In this document: positions 51,298-58,565 of the stretch, one piece after another
Position numbering within the stretch: the first letter of the stretch is position 1
Layout of the letters: every line of letters begins with the position of its first letter
Assembly: GCA_013288045.1 (NCBI GenBank)
Contig: JABDCP010000004.1
Span: 1-58,565, forward strand
Direction of reading: 5' to 3'
From: Candidatus Babelota bacterium
GTDB lineage: Bacteria; Babelota; Babeliae; Babelales; Babelaceae
Length of the DNA stretch: 58,565 nucleotides
Program-made: the position numbers and the translations under genes
Notes under the pieces: model-generated
The model's database searches: none
Seen by the model: the letters and a program-made list of their open reading frames with translations, nothing else
Told to the model about the DNA's origin: nothing

Positions 51298-51765
51298 TTA
51301 CGCAGTAGTAGCTTCAGGAACAATTTTTATTTTAAGCGTTGGCTGCAATTTAGAGGATAATTTAATGATAACCGTATGCAGGCCTTTAGTTTTAATTGCT
51401 TTGTCGATAATCACCTGGCTATTTGAAATAGTGATATTTTGCTGAGCAGAAAGCTCATCAACAATTTCACGAGGGCTTATCGAGCCATAGAGTTGATCAT
51501 CATCATGGACTTTACGTTTAAGCACTAGTTGTACACCTTTAATCTTTTCTGCAAGCATAGAAGTCTTTGTGGCAACTACTTCTTCGCGCTTTTCGATCGT
51601 TTTTACTCGGTGAGCAAACGAAGCTTCATTTTTTACCGTCACTTCTTGGCCAAGTTTCCTTGGTATCAGATAGTTTCGAGCAAACCCTTCAGCCGCTTTA
51701 ATAATCTCGCCAGCCATACCAACATTCTCGACATCTTGTAATAAGAATACGCGTAACATTTTCAT
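51298..51765 (-). CDS. rplI: 50S ribosomal protein L9
   Basis: 155 residues. The N-terminal domain carries the L9 signature: VFLLQDVENVGMAGEIIKAAEGFARNYLIPRKLG. A long connecting helix (HRVKTIEKREEVVATKTSMLAEKIKG) and the C-terminal rRNA-binding domain (LYGSISPREIVDEL...IDKAIKTKGLHTVIIKL) follow. AAAGGTG lies eight bases before the chosen ATG; a second in-frame ATG is two codons later. First gene of the rplI-dnaB-ruvC operon. The gene usually sits with rpsF and rpsR, which are not adjacent here. Confidence 0.96.
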   Translation of the reverse strand: MKMLRVFLLQDVENVGMAGEIIKAAEGFARNYLIPRKLGQEVTVKNEASFAHRVKTIEKREEVVATKTSMLAEKIKGVQLVLKRKVHDDDQLYGSISPREIVDELSAQQNITISNSQVIIDKAIKTKGLHTVIIKLSSKLQPTLKIKIVPEATTA

Positions 51766-51889
51766 CGGTGCACCTTTGGTAAATCAATATAAACTTACTT
51801 GTGAAGTATACCGTAAATCCAGTTCTTTGAGAATAAGGAAATGATCTTGGGTTATTAATAAGACACTGAATAATTGGGAAGTTTTTCGG

Positions 51890-52006
51890 CTAAAGAGGTA
51901 ATCCTTTTTCAAGATATGAATCGAGTGCTATTATTTCACCTTCGACGCGTAATTCTTTCATACCTTCTTCAAGAGCCCGCTGCTCTCGTTTCAAAGTTAG
52001 TACCAC
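51890..52006 (-). CDS. Possible 38-residue ORF beside a palindrome, remnant or small antitoxin-like protein
   Basis: Frame from GTG 52004-52006 to TAG 51890-51892, charged and helical (LKREQRALEEGMKELRVEG, then ALDSYLEKGLPL). An AAAAGG lies three bases before the GTG. The perfect palindrome at 52034-52052 is 27 bases upstream, which would fit an autoregulated small gene. Its shape recalls small antitoxins, but no family can be named and no toxin gene adjoins it. Confidence 0.25.
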   Translation of the reverse strand: MVLTLKREQRALEEGMKELRVEGEIIALDSYLEKGLPL

Positions 52007-52033
52007 AAGCCTTTTCTTTTAATCAGCTATTCT

Positions 52034-52276
52034 TATCACTCAATGAGTGATAGGTTGTCATATTTTTATCACTAAAACAATGATAGATTTATAAAGATTT
52101 CCTAAAGGTATGGCGGGTACGAAATCTTGTGAAATAACATACTATACCCAAAGCTATTTCAAAGCGATGCCACATTTTGAAATAGCCAGCTTGTCGTGAG
52201 GGAGATATTTCATTCGATTGAAATAAGGCCCATGCTCCCCCAAGAGTATTTCAAAAAACATCTAATTTTTGAAATA
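52034..52276. repeat. Array of inverted repeats upstream of the Fic gene
   Basis: Five palindromes in 243 bases. 52034-52052: TATCACTCA-A-TGAGTGATA. 52067-52085: TATCA, nine bases, TGATA. 52153-52186: GCTATTTCAAA, 12 bases, TTTGAAATAGC. 52206-52225: TATTTCA, six bases, TGAAATA. 52247-52276: TATTTCAAA, 12 bases, TTTGAAATA. The third and fifth share arms and spacer length. They fill the 704-base gap 51766-52469 in front of the Fic gene and look like operators of two specificities. Confidence 0.75.
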
Positions 52277-52469
52277 AGATGCCGATACATTTTTCTTCCC
52301 GAAATTCTGCATAGCCCCTCAGGATCGAATTTCCCTCACTTTTCCCCATCTTTACTACCTTAGCTTTTTCCTCTATTCTATTATTATTTTAAAAAACAAG
52401 CCTTCCTTGAAATTAAAGCAAATCTGCACTATGCTTTCCCCGATACTTACAATGCTTAAAAGGAGTCCC

Positions 52470-53591
52470 ATGCGCGTTACGGGCACGTATCTGAAGATAG
52501 GTGACATTGAACATTTTATTCCGAATCCCCTGCCACCGCAGAACCCTCCTTTACAGTTAACTCAAGAGCTCACGATGCTGTATGGCGAAGCGAGCTTCCA
52601 GCTTGGGCAATTAAATGCTCTTGCTGCACAGCTTCCTGATCCTCAGCGTTTTATCAAAGCATACGTCATTAAAGAGGCCCTTTTATCTTCTGCTATTGAG
52701 GGGATACATACCACCTTATTTGATGTCTATTCACAAACCTTGGTTGATTCAAAACCGAATAAGGAGACTGAGCTTGTTTTAAATTATACAAACGCACTCG
52801 ATATCTCCTTGGCTATGATTACCAAGGAAGGATTGCCTATCGCAAATCGAGTTATCTTAGGTGCCCATAAGGCACTAATGACACTTTGTGGAGAGGATCA
52901 TAGTAACCCGGGGAATTTCAGGAAACAGGCTGTTCGTGTAGGAGAGTTGGTTCCTCCCCCTGCATCTCAGGTACCCGATCTCATGGGTGAGTTTGAAAGT
53001 TATATTAATCGCTCAGACGATTATCCTCCACTTATTAAAACAGGCCTTGCCCACGTACAATTTGAGACGATACACCCCTTTCTTGATGGCAATGGAAGGA
53101 TAGGTAGAATGCTTATTGTGCTCATGCTTATTAAGAATGAACTCTTATCTATTCCTGCTCTCTATCCATCCTATTATTTTAAGAAGCACCATTCTGAATA
53201 CTATATGAGACTAAATGCGGTGCGTACGGTGGGAGACTTCGAGGGCTGGTTAGCCTATTATCTCAAAGCAATCAGAGATAGTAGTCTTGATGCCTTTAAG
53301 CGCATAAAGCAGATTCAAGCTCTTGAAGAAGAAATCCAACAGCTCATACGCAATGATAGCATTCTAGGTAAAATGGGTGAAGCCCCCTATCAAGCTTTAG
53401 ATCTCATGTTTCAGATGCCAATCGTTAATATTCGAGAACTGAGTAAGCATCTCAATAAGACCTACAATACCTCCTCCAAAATAATTCTCCAATTCGTCGC
53501 CCTAGGTTTCTTGCAAGAGGTCACGAAGCAAAAGCGCGATAAGCTCTATCGTTTCGATCCCTATATTACCCTACTTGAAAATGGTTACTAG
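52470..53591 (+). CDS. Class II Fic-domain protein (AMP-transferase) with winged helix
   Basis: Transfers AMP or another nucleotide part to protein hydroxyls. About 373 residues. The start at 52470 is chosen because AAGGAG lies four bases upstream; upstream ATGs lack a site. The catalytic motif is complete, HPFLDGNGRIGR (H202-R213). The N-terminal inhibitory helix SSAIEG (S73-G78) fits the class II (S/T)xxxE(G/N) motif, so E77 should auto-inhibit ATP binding. The C-terminal about 60 residues (MFQMPIVNIRELSKHLNKTYNTSSKIILQFVALGFLQEV) form a winged helix, suggesting binding to the inverted-repeat array upstream. No signal peptide. Targets unknown. Confidence 0.93.
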   Translation: MRVTGTYLKIGDIEHFIPNPLPPQNPPLQLTQELTMLYGEASFQLGQLNALAAQLPDPQRFIKAYVIKEALLSSAIEGIHTTLFDVYSQTLVDSKPNKETELVLNYTNALDISLAMITKEGLPIANRVILGAHKALMTLCGEDHSNPGNFRKQAVRVGELVPPPASQVPDLMGEFESYINRSDDYPPLIKTGLAHVQFETIHPFLDGNGRIGRMLIVLMLIKNELLSIPALYPSYYFKKHHSEYYMRLNAVRTVGDFEGWLAYYLKAIRDSSLDAFKRIKQIQALEEEIQQLIRNDSILGKMGEAPYQALDLMFQMPIVNIRELSKHLNKTYNTSSKIILQFVALGFLQEVTKQKRDKLYRFDPYITLLENGY

Positions 53592-54044
53592 CTTGCCTCC
53601 TCTTAATCCCGAGTAAGCAACATTCAATCTATCTTGCCAGAGTACTCTTCATCTTCGATTACTGCTTTCTTCAACTTCCTAAAGAGACTGATGACTTTTA
53701 ATGCATGCCTAAAAGAAGAATCTCTCGCACCAAAGAGCGCGAGAACCTTCATGTGTAAGCAAGAAAACGAAAGTTCAACTTCCTTATTTTTTCAAGGAAA
53801 AAAGATTAAAATACTGGTTGCTTACGGGGTATGAAAGCGGTACATTAAGAATACGATGTTGGCAAAACCGAGCGACACAAAAAATTAGTCCTGTGGTGGT
53901 GAAAATCTATGCCATTCATTATATTCAGCGTAAAAAAAAGAAAAGTATCTGGAGGATAAAAAACTACGAGGAGAGAGAGGAGTATTCGCTTTTTTTGTGC
54001 GGTATGAGGATTGGGCAATGAATAGGGCATAATGAAAGGATACT
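53592..54044. other. Intergenic region with one possible small ORF
   Basis: 453 bases between Fic and nrdA. On the minus strand, ATG 53750-53752 to TGA 53624-53626 gives a 42-residue frame with good protein character (LALFGARDSSFRHALKVIS, then FRKLKKAVIEDEEYSG); the frame is open eleven codons farther upstream, and there is no clear ribosome binding site. It may be a small gene or a remnant. No NrdR-type boxes were seen before nrdA. Confidence 0.35.
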
Positions 54045-56648
54045 ATGGAACAAGTACGCAGCGCGATGCGCATACAAGGTGCTCACGAATTTAATGAGCA
54101 ACCATATCAAGAATCACTTGATCCAGTTTTAACGATTACCGCAGCAGATGGTTCAAGAAAACCACTCGAGCAAGAGCGCATTATGCGCACTATTGCCTGG
54201 GCTTCAACGCAGTTTGAGCAGAGCATTGACGCTCAAAGTATACTCGATGAAACGTTACGGAATATTTTTGATGGGGTAAATCACCAAGAAATTGCTGAAG
54301 CATTAATCCTGTCAACGAGCTCATTTATCGAACAGGATTCAGCCTATGGTTTAGCAGCCTCTCGACTTCTCTTTAAAAAGCTCTTTAAAGAAGTCACCAA
54401 ACAATCGGTGCTTGCTACAGGCTTTGAAGCGACCTATCAAAAGTCATTTGTACAGGCCATCCAACAGGGTATTGCCGCAGAAATCTATGATGCAAGGATG
54501 AGTGAATTTGATCTTGAGTATCTTGCTCAACATATCCACCCTGAGCGCGATCTTCTTCTTGATTATATGGGACTCAAAACACTTTATGAACGCTACTTTG
54601 TGAAACAGGAATCAACCCGTATAGAACTTCCTCAGACTTTTTGGATGCGTGTAGCAATGGGATTAGCCTATAATGAGCCCCAAAAAAATGAGCGCGCTTT
54701 AGAATTTTATGAGGTAATGTCGCAACTGCATTATGTTCCAAGTACGCCTACCTTGCTCCATGCAGGTCTTGGTTGTCCTCAATTAAGCTCATGCTTTTTA
54801 ACAACGGTAGAGGATGATTTAACACATATCTTCAAATGCTTAGGAGATAATGCTCAACTCTCTAAATGGTCTGGCGGTGTTGCTAATGACTGGTCAAATA
54901 TTCGTGCGGTCGGGTCAGTTATTAAGAGTATCAAAACAGAAAGCCAGGGGGTAATCCCATTCTTAAAAATCAACAATGCGGTCACCGCAGCTATTAACCG
55001 TAGCGGTAAACGGCGTGCAGCCACAGTAGTGTATCTTGAAACCTGGCACATGGAGATCGAAGATTTTCTTGACCTTCGTAAAAATACGGGTGATGAACGG
55101 CGCAGAGCGCATGATATAAATACCGCTCATTGGGTACCGGACCTGTTTATGAAGCGTGTCCTTGCAGATCAAGATTGGACCCTCTTTTCACCGAATGATG
55201 TACCTGAATTGCATCACACGTTTGGAAAAGATTTCGAGGCTCGGTATATCGCTTATGAGAAAAAAGCACAACAAGGCCAGATGCCCCTTTTTAAGGTTGT
55301 TCCCGCAACACAGCTCTGGCGCAAAATGTTAAGTCGCCTTTTTGAAACGGGCCATCCATGGATCACGTTTAAAGATGCGTGTAATGTCCGTTCTCCCCAG
55401 GATCATATAGGGGTGATACACAGCTCAAACCTCTGTACCGAAATTACCCTCAATACCTCTGCTGAAGAGGTTGCTGTCTGTAACTTAGGTTCTATCAACC
55501 TCTCACGCATGATCGACAACAAGAAGTTGAATGAACCATTACTTGCAAAGACGGTAAAATCTGCTGTTCGCATGCTTGATAATGTGATCGATATCAACTT
55601 CTATCCGATTAAAGAAGCAGAAACAGCCAACAAACGCCATCGCCCTATCGGCCTAGGCCTTATGGGATTGCAGGATGCTTTTTACCAAGTTGATATTGCA
55701 TTCAGTTCTGAAAAAGCACTTGAGTTTGCAGACCAAACGATGGAAAAGATCGCCTACCATGCGATTCGCACTTCATCAGAGTTAGCACGTGAGCGAGGAA
55801 CCTATGAGTCCTATAAAGGATCAAAATGGGACCGGGGATTATTTCCTCAAGATACCGTTGCTTTACTCGAATTAGAACGTGGCATGAAACTTGATCCATC
55901 AGCTCCTCAAGATGGGGTGCTTGATTGGACTCCCCTACGCACCATGGTTAAGCAATACGGCATGCGCAATTCTAATTTGATGGCAATTGCCCCTACTGCA
56001 ACGATTTCTACGATTGCAGGAACTGTACCGAGCTTCGAGCCTATCTTCAAAAATATCTATGTAAAAGCCAACATGAGCGGTGAGTTTACCGTGGTCAATA
56101 GCTATTTAGTACAAGATCTGAAAAAGCTTGGATTGTGGAACTCAGATATGCTTCAACAGCTTAAATATTATGATGGGCAAGTGCATATGATCAGCTCTAT
56201 CCCTGAGGAGATTAAAGCAAAATACCTCGAAGCCTTTGATATCGACCCTATGTGGCTGTTAAAGATTACGGCTGCACGTGGCAGATGGATCGATCAAAGT
56301 CAATCGCATAATGTGTTCATGAAAGGTGTATCGGGTAAGCAGCTGCATGATATTTATATGACAGCCTGGAAGCTTGGCCTAAAAACTACATACTACTTGC
56401 GTACCTTGGGTGCAAGTCAGATTGAAAAATCGACCCTCGATGCGAAGAAATTTGGGTTTACTCAAAAACGTGAATATGGAGCCGCGCAAGATATGCCTCA
56501 AGAAGCTACTGCGCAAGCTCATGCAACTGAAGAAATTGCTAAAAATACCTACATGGGTGCTTCATTGACATCGATGGAAAGTGACGCTTCTTTTGAATTA
56601 CCAAAAGCATGCTCACTCATCGATCCAGAATGTGAAACCTGTCAGTAA
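54045..56648 (+). CDS. nrdA: Ribonucleoside-diphosphate reductase, large (alpha) subunit
   Basis: Reduces ribonucleotides to deoxyribonucleotides with the beta subunit encoded just downstream. 867 residues. Residues about 28-115 are one ATP-cone (VLTITAADGSRKPLEQERI...), the allosteric activity site. The catalytic barrel has C250 in LSSCFLTTVEDD, the N462, C464 and E466 triad in SNLCTEI, the second redox Cys in VAVCNLGSINLSRM, and the ATAPTATISTIAGTVPSFEP-type block (here IAPTATISTIAGTVPSFEPI). The C-terminus ends in CETCQ, the CxxC that passes electrons from thioredoxin. AAAGGAT precedes the ATG. nrdB follows after 15 bases. Confidence 0.96.
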   Translation: MEQVRSAMRIQGAHEFNEQPYQESLDPVLTITAADGSRKPLEQERIMRTIAWASTQFEQSIDAQSILDETLRNIFDGVNHQEIAEALILSTSSFIEQDSAYGLAASRLLFKKLFKEVTKQSVLATGFEATYQKSFVQAIQQGIAAEIYDARMSEFDLEYLAQHIHPERDLLLDYMGLKTLYERYFVKQESTRIELPQTFWMRVAMGLAYNEPQKNERALEFYEVMSQLHYVPSTPTLLHAGLGCPQLSSCFLTTVEDDLTHIFKCLGDNAQLSKWSGGVANDWSNIRAVGSVIKSIKTESQGVIPFLKINNAVTAAINRSGKRRAATVVYLETWHMEIEDFLDLRKNTGDERRRAHDINTAHWVPDLFMKRVLADQDWTLFSPNDVPELHHTFGKDFEARYIAYEKKAQQGQMPLFKVVPATQLWRKMLSRLFETGHPWITFKDACNVRSPQDHIGVIHSSNLCTEITLNTSAEEVAVCNLGSINLSRMIDNKKLNEPLLAKTVKSAVRMLDNVIDINFYPIKEAETANKRHRPIGLGLMGLQDAFYQVDIAFSSEKALEFADQTMEKIAYHAIRTSSELARERGTYESYKGSKWDRGLFPQDTVALLELERGMKLDPSAPQDGVLDWTPLRTMVKQYGMRNSNLMAIAPTATISTIAGTVPSFEPIFKNIYVKANMSGEFTVVNSYLVQDLKKLGLWNSDMLQQLKYYDGQVHMISSIPEEIKAKYLEAFDIDPMWLLKITAARGRWIDQSQSHNVFMKGVSGKQLHDIYMTAWKLGLKTTYYLRTLGASQIEKSTLDAKKFGFTQKREYGAAQDMPQEATAQAHATEEIAKNTYMGASLTSMESDASFELPKACSLIDPECETCQ

Positions 56649-56663
56649 CTATAAAGGAACTTC

Positions 56664-57674
56664 ATGGCGAAAATAAACGGAATAATTAATAACTCTACGG
56701 TAGATCCTAATAAGATCCTACCTATGCGCTATCTATGGGCTCGTCAGCATTACAAAGATGGAGTTGCTAACAACTGGACCCCTGAAGAAATCTCGATGCA
56801 GAAAGACGTTGAGCAATGGAAATCACCCCATGTCTTATCAGATACTGAGCGAAGACTGATTCTCTGGAACCTTGGATTTTTTGCAACGGCAGAATCACTG
56901 ACGGCAAACAATCTCGTGCTTACTGTATACCGACATGTAACGAATCCCGAGTGCCGCCAGTACCTCTTGCGTCAAGCTTACGAGGAAGCAGTTCACACCG
57001 ATACGTTTATCTATTGTTGTGACTCATTGGGACTTAATCCCGATGAAATTTTTAATATGTATAATACGGTACCAAGCATCAAAGCAAAAGATGATTTTGT
57101 CGTTGACCTTACAAAATCTATTTTAGATCCAAGCTTTAGCACCGTTGGGCCAGAAAACATTCGACGCTTTTTACATGACCTCATCGGGTTCTATGTAATT
57201 ATGGAAGGAATATTCTTCTATGCTGGCTTTGCTATGATGCTTGCGCTTAAACGTCAAAACAAAATGATCGGCATCGGTGAACAGTTTGAGTATATCATGC
57301 GCGACGAAAGCCTCCATTTAGCCTTTGGTTGCGATCTTATCAATACGATCAAGGACGAAAATCCAGAAGTCTGGACTCCTGAATTTAAAGATGAGCTTGT
57401 CGAACTGATAAGAAAGTCGGTCATTCTTGAAAAGACCTATGCCTTTGATGCCTGCCCTCAAGGGATGCTCGGCATCAATGCACAGCAGTTCTGCGACTAT
57501 GTAGAGTATATAGCTGACCGCCGTCTTGAAAGAATCGATTTACCAAAGCAATATGGTAAAAACAATCCGTTTCCCTGGATGTCGCAATCTACCGACTTAA
57601 CCAAAGAGAAGAACTTCTTTGAAACTCGAGTTACTGAATATCAAACTGCAGGGTCTCTTGATTGGGACAAATAA
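56664..57674 (+). CDS. nrdB: Ribonucleoside-diphosphate reductase, small (beta) subunit, class Ic (Chlamydia type)
   Basis: Generates the radical used by NrdA. 336 residues. Metal ligands in class I positions: E77 (FATAESLTANN), E108 and H111 (EEAVHTDTF), E181 (IMEGIFFYAGF), E215 and H218 (RDESLHLAFG). The residue that carries the tyrosyl radical in class Ia, four after H111, is F115, and the first ligand is Glu instead of Asp. Both changes mark class Ic enzymes, which use a Mn(IV)/Fe(III) centre, as described for Chlamydia trachomatis. The C-terminus ENFFETRVTEYQTAGSLDW also looks chlamydial. AAAGGA lies five bases upstream. Confidence 0.95.
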   Translation: MAKINGIINNSTVDPNKILPMRYLWARQHYKDGVANNWTPEEISMQKDVEQWKSPHVLSDTERRLILWNLGFFATAESLTANNLVLTVYRHVTNPECRQYLLRQAYEEAVHTDTFIYCCDSLGLNPDEIFNMYNTVPSIKAKDDFVVDLTKSILDPSFSTVGPENIRRFLHDLIGFYVIMEGIFFYAGFAMMLALKRQNKMIGIGEQFEYIMRDESLHLAFGCDLINTIKDENPEVWTPEFKDELVELIRKSVILEKTYAFDACPQGMLGINAQQFCDYVEYIADRRLERIDLPKQYGKNNPFPWMSQSTDLTKEKNFFETRVTEYQTAGSLDWDK

Positions 57675-57689
57675 TCTGTAAATAGCAAT

Positions 57690-57737
57690 GAGACTCATTA
57701 AGGCACCACGAAGGAGCTTTAATGAGTCTCTTGTCTT
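57690..57737 (+). terminator. Rho-independent terminator of nrdAB
   Basis: GAGACTCATTAA and TTAATGAGTCTC arms pair around a loop that itself holds short pairing, followed by TTGTCTT. It begins 16 bases after the nrdB stop. Confidence 0.8.
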
Positions 57738-57777
57738 GCAGGAAGATGGGTTGTGTGATCTCTAAAATAGTATGTCT

Positions 57778-58565
57778 CTATTCCTCACTCTTGATCACTT
57801 CTCTATCAGAACTGTGTGTAGCCTTGCTGTCTTCTCCAGCAGCATTATGCGATCTAATGAGGTCCTGAATGGCTTGTATTTTTTCTTGGATGCTCATTTT
57901 CATATCCTCGGGAGCACACACTAATGCTTTCTGAAAACAGTCTAACCCTCGCGCGGTATCATTTTGTGAGCAATAATAGTTACCAAGGCCGATAAGAGTT
58001 CGAACATAGAGAGTTCTATCGCCATTTTCAGCATTGAAATGAAGCGCACGTAGATACCAGTAGTCCACAGTTCTACGTTTGGTGTCGAAATAATATGAAG
58101 CTTTATAATCAGTATACCCGGCATCGCCAAGACCGATAAAGACTTCTGCGAGCAATAAAGAAGATACGTCAAGTACAAACACATTTTCAAGATGGCGAAG
58201 CGCACAAACATACCAGTGGGCTTTGCTCACTAACTTGTGTTGATCTTTTGCATAGTGTGCTCTGCCAAGCCCGATACATGCTCGAGCTTTCAGAACTTCT
58301 TCGTTATCGCTATCACCAATTTTAGCGGAAAGAGCGTCCAAATACCACTTAGCAGAATCTTGATGAGTAGCGTCGGTGTATCCACAATCTCCAAGACCGA
58401 TACAGGCTTGAGCTTGTAATCGTGCCTCCCCATCTTTGCCAAGCACACCGATAGCTTCTTTGTACCAATCAACCTCAGCTGTGTGAGTCGCATCTGTATG
58501 CCTTTCATTACCAAGAAGAATAAGCGCTTCGGCTCGAAGGTTTTTATTACCATACGTGCCAAGGA
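57778..58565 (-). CDS. Sel1/TPR-type repeat protein (N-terminal part missing)
   Basis: The frame continues without a stop to the right window edge, so the N-terminus lies outside and 262 residues are visible. It consists of about six helical repeats of 36-40 residues with the pattern A-R-A-x-I-G-L-G-D-x-G-Y-T-D, about ten residues, then WYLxAL (for example ACIGLGDCGYTDATHQDSAKWYLDAL), a Sel1/TPR variant. The C-terminal about 30 residues are polar with EDSKATHSSDREVIKSEE. These repeats mediate protein binding. The proteins with recognisable signal peptides nearby suggest it may be exported, but its N-terminus is not visible. Confidence 0.85.
   Translation of the reverse strand, partial: LGTYGNKNLRAEALILLGNERHTDATHTAEVDWYKEAIGVLGKDGEARLQAQACIGLGDCGYTDATHQDSAKWYLDALSAKIGDSDNEEVLKARACIGLGRAHYAKDQHKLVSKAHWYVCALRHLENVFVLDVSSLLLAEVFIGLGDAGYTDYKASYYFDTKRRTVDYWYLRALHFNAENGDRTLYVRTLIGLGNYYCSQNDTARGLDCFQKALVCAPEDMKMSIQEKIQAIQDLIRSHNAAGEDSKATHSSDREVIKSEE

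Noticed and set aside
1-58565. tRNA genes, rRNA genes, CRISPR arrays and insertion sequences
   Set aside because: I looked for TTCGAATC-type T-arms, rRNA landmarks, regularly spaced identical repeats and transposase DDE/HUH motifs with terminal inverted repeats, and found none that hold up. Short RNAs could still have been missed by eye.

Overview
The window looks like a chromosomal segment of a host-dependent bacterium, most plausibly Candidatus Dependentiae (TM6/Babeliae) or a similar endosymbiont of protists. This assignment is an inference. It rests on three things: an unusually high density of Sec-exported proteins built from eukaryote-type modules (ankyrin, WD40, Sel1/TPR, MYND zinc finger, J-domain, macro domain, ADP-ribosylglycohydrolase); ordinary bacterial core genes between them (dnaN, recF, rplI, dnaB, ruvC, nrdA, nrdB); and a Chlamydia-like class Ic ribonucleotide reductase. 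No rRNA, tRNA, CRISPR array or intact insertion sequence was recognised.

Layout. 1-5.3 kb: end of an exported protein, a frameshifted CPBP membrane protease and a giant exported protein (Skp1/BTB-like N-terminus, WD40-like propeller, Ser-rich linker, Sel1 repeats). 5.6-12.3 kb: exported macro-domain protein, LigD-type ATP-dependent DNA ligase, small exported proteins, the first ankyrin-MYND protein and an exported 2H phosphoesterase with a clear promoter and terminator. 12.3-16.9 kb: molybdate/tungstate-type ABC ATPase and permease, ArfB-like peptidyl-tRNA hydrolase, aquaporin-family channel and an AAA ATPase/DUF234 gene preceded by three hairpins. 17.3-26 kb: exported Ppx/GppA-like protein, FAD oxidoreductase, exported WD40 protein, a 19-repeat ankyrin protein, a PEBP/YbhB protein and a Bax-inhibitor-like membrane protein. 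26.4-36 kb: exported J-domain protein and a repeat-rich FG/coiled-coil protein that share a leader, small exported proteins, ADP-ribosylglycohydrolase, an exported GNAT-like protein, a DUF1761 protein and the second ankyrin-MYND protein. 36-45 kb: exported beta-repeat protein, AAA_14/DUF4143 ATPase, dnaN-recF, and two tandemly duplicated small ankyrin proteins. 45-52 kb: a TetR-CPBP-methyltransferase operon with a perfect palindromic operator, an NlpC/P60 hydrolase and the rplI-dnaB-ruvC operon. 52-58.6 kb: class II Fic protein behind an array of inverted repeats, the nrdAB operon and the end of a Sel1/TPR protein.

How the genes fit together. The cytoplasmic genes cover replication, repair, dNTP synthesis and ribosome rescue. 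The exported proteins, roughly half of the genes, look like surface or secreted factors aimed at host protein networks. Several could act on ADP-ribose or nucleotide signals (macro domain, ADP-ribosylglycohydrolase, 2H phosphoesterase, Ppx-like protein), and others are scaffold proteins. Most stand alone with their own ribosome binding site, and several have their own promoter and terminator. Three genes with winged-helix domains (two AAA ATPases and Fic) each have inverted repeats upstream, which suggests autoregulation.

All function calls come from reading motifs in the translated sequence. No database search was made.
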